Position numbers and translations under genes: made by a program
Notes under the pieces: model-generated
What the model saw: only the letters and a program-made list of their open reading frames with translations
Told to the model about the DNA's origin: nothing
Databases searched by the model: none
In this document: one piece after another, positions 5,688 to 9,107 of the stretch
How the letters are laid out: each line of letters starts with the position of its first letter
Position numbering within the stretch: the stretch's first letter is position 1
DNA from: an uncultured Enterobacter sp.
GTDB lineage: Bacteria; Pseudomonadota; Gammaproteobacteria; Enterobacterales; Enterobacteriaceae
Reading direction: 5' to 3'
Assembly (NCBI GenBank): GCA_946477805.1
Contig: CAMKZP010000117.1
Span: 1-9,107, forward strand
Length of the DNA: 9,107 nt

Positions 5688-7433
5688 ATGGCCGGAAGAA
5701 TCCCACGCGTTTTCATCAATGACCTGCTTGCCAGAACCGACATCGTCGATCTCATCGACGCGCGGGTAAAGCTAAAAAAGCAGGGCAAGAATTACCATGC
5801 GTGCTGTCCGTTCCATAATGAAAAAACCCCCTCTTTCACCGTAAACGGTGAAAAGCAGTTCTACCATTGCTTCGGCTGTGGCGCGCACGGTAATGCCGTC
5901 GATTTTTTGATGAACTACGACAAGCTCGAGTTCGTTGAAACCGTCGAAGAGCTGGCGGCGATGCACAACCTTGAAGTGCCTTATGAAGCGGGCAGTGGGC
6001 CAAGTCAGATCGAGCGCCACCAGCGGCAAACGCTGTATCAGCTGATGGATGGCCTGAATTCGTTTTATCAACAGTCTCTTAAGCACTCTGCGGCTGAGCC
6101 TGCGCGTCAGTATCTGAACAAGCGCGGACTGAGCGACGATGTGATTGCGCGTTTCGCTATTGGTTACGCCCCGCCCGGCTGGGACAACGTGTTAAAGCGT
6201 TTTGGCGGCAATAGCGAAGATCGTAAATCCCTCATCGATGCAGGCATGCTGGTCACTAACGACCAGGGACGAAGCTACGACCGCTTCCGTGAACGGGTGA
6301 TGTTCCCGATCCGCGACAAGCGTGGCCGGGTGATTGGGTTTGGTGGACGCGTCCTGGGTGACGCCATGCCGAAGTACCTCAACTCTCCGGAAACCGATAT
6401 TTTCCATAAGGGCCGCCAGCTTTACGGTCTTTATGAGGCGCAGCAGAATAATGCGGAACCTCCGCGTCTTCTGGTCGTCGAAGGCTATATGGACGTCGTG
6501 GCGCTGGCGCAGTACGACATCAACTATGCCGTTGCGTCGTTAGGCACGTCCACTACCGCCGATCACATTCAGCTTTTGTTCAGGGTGACCAACAACGTCA
6601 TCTGCTGTTATGACGGCGACCGCGCCGGACGCGACGCCGCCTGGCGAGCGCTGGAAACCGCGCTACCTTATATGACTGACGGGCGTCAGCTGCGCTTTAT
6701 GTTCCTGCCCGACGGTGAAGACCCGGATACGCTGGTGCGTAAAGAGGGCAAAGCGGCGTTTGAAGCGCGGATGGAGCAGGCTCAGCCGCTCTCCACGTTT
6801 CTGTTTAACAGCCTGATGCCGCAGGTTGATTTGAGTACCCCTGACGGGCGCGCGCAGCTCAGCACGCTGGCGCTGCCGTTAATCAGCCAGGTGCCCGGCG
6901 AAACGCTGCGCATCTATCTGCGTCAGGAGTTAGGCAACAAGCTCGGCATTCTGGATGACAGCCAGCTTGAACGTTTAATGCCTAAACAGGCTGAAAACGG
7001 CTCGGTTCGCCCCGTGCCTCAGCTAAAACGCACAACCATGCGTATACTGATAGGGTTACTGGTGCAAAACCCCGAACTTGCTCCGCAAGTGCCGTCACTG
7101 GCGGGTTTGAACCATGAAAAGCTGCCCGGACTTGGCTTATTTTCAGAATTGGTCAACACTTGTTTGTCGCAGCCAGGTCTGACCACCGGACAACTTTTAG
7201 AGCACTATCGCGGCACAAAAGAGGCCGCCACCCTTGAAAAACTGTCGATGTGGGACGATATAGCAGATAAGGATATCGCAGAAAAAACGTTCACCGACTC
7301 ACTCAACCATATGTTTGATTCGATGCTTGAGTTGCGCCAGGAAGAGTTGATAGCTCGCGAGCGCACGCACGGCTTAAGCAGCGAAGAACGCCGGGAACTC
7401 TGGATGATTAACCAGGAACTGGCGAAGAAATAA
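5688..7433 (+). CDS. dnaG: DNA primase DnaG
   Basis: Primase makes the RNA primers for Okazaki fragments and leading-strand starts, working with the DnaB helicase at the replication fork. The 581 residues equal the E. coli length. The N-terminal zinc ribbon has Cys40, His43, Cys61 and Cys64. The RNA polymerase core with the toprim fold has Glu265 (EGYMDV), Asp309 and Asp311 (YDGDRAG), and Asp345 and Asp347 (DGEDPD), all at E. coli positions. The basic patch ERVMFPIRDKRGRVIGFGGR spans about 202-221. The C-terminal helicase-binding domain covers about 434-581 and ends NQELAKK. Differences from E. coli cluster in the linkers (about 130-150 and 434-480). Its coding sequence also carries a heat-shock promoter for rpoD. 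It is weakly expressed by design: a terminator and a poor ribosome binding site precede it. Confidence 0.98.
   Translation: MAGRIPRVFINDLLARTDIVDLIDARVKLKKQGKNYHACCPFHNEKTPSFTVNGEKQFYHCFGCGAHGNAVDFLMNYDKLEFVETVEELAAMHNLEVPYEAGSGPSQIERHQRQTLYQLMDGLNSFYQQSLKHSAAEPARQYLNKRGLSDDVIARFAIGYAPPGWDNVLKRFGGNSEDRKSLIDAGMLVTNDQGRSYDRFRERVMFPIRDKRGRVIGFGGRVLGDAMPKYLNSPETDIFHKGRQLYGLYEAQQNNAEPPRLLVVEGYMDVVALAQYDINYAVASLGTSTTADHIQLLFRVTNNVICCYDGDRAGRDAAWRALETALPYMTDGRQLRFMFLPDGEDPDTLVRKEGKAAFEARMEQAQPLSTFLFNSLMPQVDLSTPDGRAQLSTLALPLISQVPGETLRIYLRQELGNKLGILDDSQLERLMPKQAENGSVRPVPQLKRTTMRILIGLLVQNPELAPQVPSLAGLNHEKLPGLGLFSELVNTCLSQPGLTTGQLLEHYRGTKEAATLEKLSMWDDIADKDIAEKTFTDSLNHMFDSMLELRQEELIARERTHGLSSEERRELWMINQELAKK
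7231..7262 (+). promoter_or_regulatory. Sigma32 heat-shock promoter for rpoD inside dnaG
   Basis: CCCTTGAA (7231-7238) fits the sigma32 -35 element, and GACGATATA (7254-7262) fits the -10 region, with a spacer of about 15 bp. The arrangement and bases agree with the known Phs promoter of E. coli rpoD as I remember it. It lies over codons 515-525 of dnaG, where the DNA must both encode LEKLSMWDDIA and be read by RNA polymerase. It would raise sigma70 synthesis on heat shock independently of the upstream terminator. Confidence 0.75.
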
Positions 7434-7598
7434 GTGAAAAACAAAAGTATTTAACGGCTTAAGTGCCGAATATCGATCGGGAAGCCCCCGGCAGCCGCAC
7501 TGAGAGGCAGCGGCACAAATATAAGTACGCCCTCGCTTTAAAGGTTGGCAGCCCCATCGCCGACACCAATCAAACGAATTAAGTGTGGATACCGTCTT
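7434..7598 (+). other. Structured dnaG-rpoD intercistronic spacer
   Basis: There is no credible ORF in this 165-bp gap. It can form a long-range stem, GTGCCG (7463-7468) with CGGCAC (7511-7516), enclosing two smaller hairpins: CGGG (7478-7481) with CCCG (7487-7490), and GCCGC (7494-7498) with GCGGC (7510-7514). The last competes with the long stem for 7511-7514. A/T-rich single-stranded stretches flank it (AAATATAAG 7517-7525). In E. coli the operon mRNA is cut by RNase E in this spacer, which destabilises dnaG mRNA and leaves rpoD mRNA intact. The same role here is inferred from position. The rpoD ribosome binding site is weak (GTGGAT, 7584-7589). Confidence 0.5.
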
Positions 7599-9107
7599 AT
7601 GGAGCAAAACCCGCAGTCACAGCTGAAACTTCTTGTCCAACGCGGTAAGGAGCAAGGCTATCTGACCTATGCCGAGGTCAATGACCATCTGCCGGAAGAT
7701 ATCGTCGATTCAGATCAGATCGAAGATATCATCCAAATGATCAATGACATGGGCATCCAGGTGATGGAAGAAGCACCGGATGCCGATGATCTGTTGCTGG
7801 CTGAAACCTCCAACAACACTGACGAAGATGCGGAAGAAGCGGCTGCACAGGTACTGTCCAGCGTGGAATCTGAAATCGGGCGTACCACTGACCCGGTCCG
7901 TATGTACATGCGCGAAATGGGTACCGTTGAGCTGTTGACCCGCGAAGGCGAAATCGACATCGCTAAACGCATCGAAGACGGGATCAACCAGGTTCAGTGC
8001 TCTGTTGCCGAATACCCGGAAGCGATCACCTATCTGCTGGAGCAGTACGATCGCGTTGAAGCTGAAGAAGCTCGTCTGTCCGACCTTATCACCGGCTTTG
8101 TCGACCCGAACGCTGAAGAGGATATGGCGCCAACCGCCACTCACGTCGGTTCTGAACTGTCTCAGGAAGAGATGGATGACGACGAAGAAGAAGATGAGGA
8201 AGAAGAAGACGACAGCGACGATGACAACAGCATCGACCCTGAGCTGGCGCGTGAGAAGTTTGGTGAGCTGCGTACCCAGTACGAGCTGGCTCGCGACACC
8301 ATTAAGGCAAAAGGCCGTAGCCATGCCGCCGCGCAGGAAGAGATCCTGAAGCTGTCTGAAGTCTTTAAACAGTTCCGCCTGGTGCCAAAACAGTTTGATT
8401 ACCTGGTAAACAGCATGCGCGTCATGATGGATCGCGTGCGTACCCAGGAACGTATCATCATGAAGCTGTGCGTTGAACAGTGCAAAATGCCGAAGAAGAA
8501 CTTCATCACCCTCTTCACCGGTAACGAAACCAGCGAAACCTGGTTCAACGCCGCTATCGCGATGAACAAGCCGTGGTCTGAAAAACTGCTCGACGTGAAA
8601 GAAGACGTGCAGCGCGGCCTGATGAAACTGCAGCAAATTGAAGAAGAAACCGGCCTGACCATTGAGCAGGTGAAGGACATCAACCGCCGCATGTCCATCG
8701 GTGAAGCGAAAGCGCGCCGTGCGAAGAAAGAGATGGTTGAAGCGAACTTGCGTCTGGTTATTTCAATCGCCAAGAAATACACCAACCGTGGGCTGCAGTT
8801 CCTGGATCTGATTCAGGAAGGTAACATCGGCCTGATGAAAGCGGTTGATAAGTTTGAATACCGTCGTGGTTACAAGTTCTCCACCTATGCAACCTGGTGG
8901 ATCCGTCAGGCGATTACCCGCTCTATCGCGGATCAGGCGCGCACCATCCGTATTCCGGTGCATATGATTGAGACGATTAACAAGCTCAACCGTATCTCCC
9001 GCCAGATGCTGCAAGAGATGGGCCGCGAGCCGACGCCGGAAGAGCTGGCTGAACGCATGCTGATGCCGGAAGACAAGATCCGCAAAGTGCTGAAGATCGC
9101 CAAAGAG
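7599..9107 (+). CDS. rpoD: RNA polymerase sigma factor RpoD (sigma70), 3' end outside the window
   Basis: This is the primary housekeeping sigma factor that directs RNA polymerase to -35/-10 promoters. It is open for 503 codons to the window edge; E. coli sigma70 has 613, so about 110 residues are missing. Present are region 1.1 (MEQNPQSQLKLLVQRGKEQG, about 1-90), region 1.2 (about 96-127, DPVRMYMREMG), the non-conserved region, regions 2.1-2.4 (about 380-450), region 3.0 and most of region 3.1. The -10 recognising and melting residues are at E. coli numbers: Trp433, Trp434, Gln437, Thr440 and Arg441 (YATWWIRQAITRSIADQ). A strongly acidic low-complexity tract (about 189-209, almost all Asp and Glu) lies in the non-conserved region and is the part most unlike E. 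coli. The finger (3.2) and the -35-binding region 4 are beyond 9107. ATG 7599 matches the family start. Confidence 0.98.
   Translation, partial: MEQNPQSQLKLLVQRGKEQGYLTYAEVNDHLPEDIVDSDQIEDIIQMINDMGIQVMEEAPDADDLLLAETSNNTDEDAEEAAAQVLSSVESEIGRTTDPVRMYMREMGTVELLTREGEIDIAKRIEDGINQVQCSVAEYPEAITYLLEQYDRVEAEEARLSDLITGFVDPNAEEDMAPTATHVGSELSQEEMDDDEEEDEEEEDDSDDDNSIDPELAREKFGELRTQYELARDTIKAKGRSHAAAQEEILKLSEVFKQFRLVPKQFDYLVNSMRVMMDRVRTQERIIMKLCVEQCKMPKKNFITLFTGNETSETWFNAAIAMNKPWSEKLLDVKEDVQRGLMKLQQIEEETGLTIEQVKDINRRMSIGEAKARRAKKEMVEANLRLVISIAKKYTNRGLQFLDLIQEGNIGLMKAVDKFEYRRGYKFSTYATWWIRQAITRSIADQARTIRIPVHMIETINKLNRISRQMLQEMGREPTPEELAERMLMPEDKIRKVLKIAKE

Noticed and set aside
7043..7048. TATACT inside dnaG as an internal sigma70 promoter for rpoD
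   Set aside because: Internal rpoD promoters exist in E. coli dnaG, but here no hexamer at the right distance resembles TTGACA and the extended -10 TG is out of register. This is not enough for a feature without start-site data.
8163..8230. GAA/GAC-rich purine tract in rpoD as a simple-sequence repeat or error
   Set aside because: It keeps frame and encodes the acidic stretch also found in E. coli sigma70 (non-conserved region), so it is ordinary sequence for this gene.
7710..8636. 308-residue open frame on the minus strand inside rpoD
   Set aside because: It is antisense to a certain rpoD. Its phenylalanine- and valine-rich content reflects the GAA/GAC-rich acidic codons on the other strand. 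It has no ribosome binding site or recognisable domain.

Overview
This window is a piece of an Enterobacteriaceae chromosome. RpsU, DnaG, the sigma70 N-terminus and TsaD match the E. coli proteins at nearly every position I can recall. The urease proteins are closest to those of Klebsiella aerogenes. The GC-rich urease block and the repeat behind it would suit Enterobacter, Klebsiella or a close relative; I cannot name the genus from sequence alone. I see no undescribed system here. Most of the window is a well-known urease cluster joined to the well-known macromolecular synthesis operon, with several smaller points worth checking.

Layout. Bases 1-34 are not genomic: they are the Nextera read-2 sequencing adapter with the Tn5 mosaic end, fused to the middle of ureA. 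This means the window begins at an untrimmed assembly end. From 35 to 4062 a tight plus-strand urease operon runs ureA (5' end lost), ureB, ureC, ureE, ureF, ureG. The first three encode the nickel enzyme. UreE delivers nickel, and UreF and UreG (with UreD, expected upstream but outside the window) assemble the carbamylated-lysine dinickel site. Between ureE and ureF is a 12-codon reading frame that carries the only good ribosome binding site for that junction. It is either a leader for translational coupling or the trace of a frameshift.

The 44-bp convergent gap after ureG holds a palindromic repeat that also fits a four-run G-quadruplex pattern. It ends one base before the stop codon of tsaD (minus strand), which makes the t6A modification of tRNA. 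The 236-bp divergent gap upstream of tsaD holds a tsaD promoter, two candidate plus-strand promoters, and a CTG-N10-CAG palindrome that could be a LexA site.

Rightward, the operon rpsU-dnaG-rpoD links translation (S21), replication (primase) and transcription (sigma70). Between rpsU and dnaG are a hairpin and a terminator-like stem that should lower dnaG expression, and dnaG has a weak ribosome binding site. A heat-shock (sigma32) promoter lies inside the 3' part of dnaG, and a structured 165-bp spacer precedes rpoD. rpoD runs off the right edge after 503 codons. No stretch over 300 bases lacks a gene, and I see no tRNA, rRNA, CRISPR array, transposase or phage gene.
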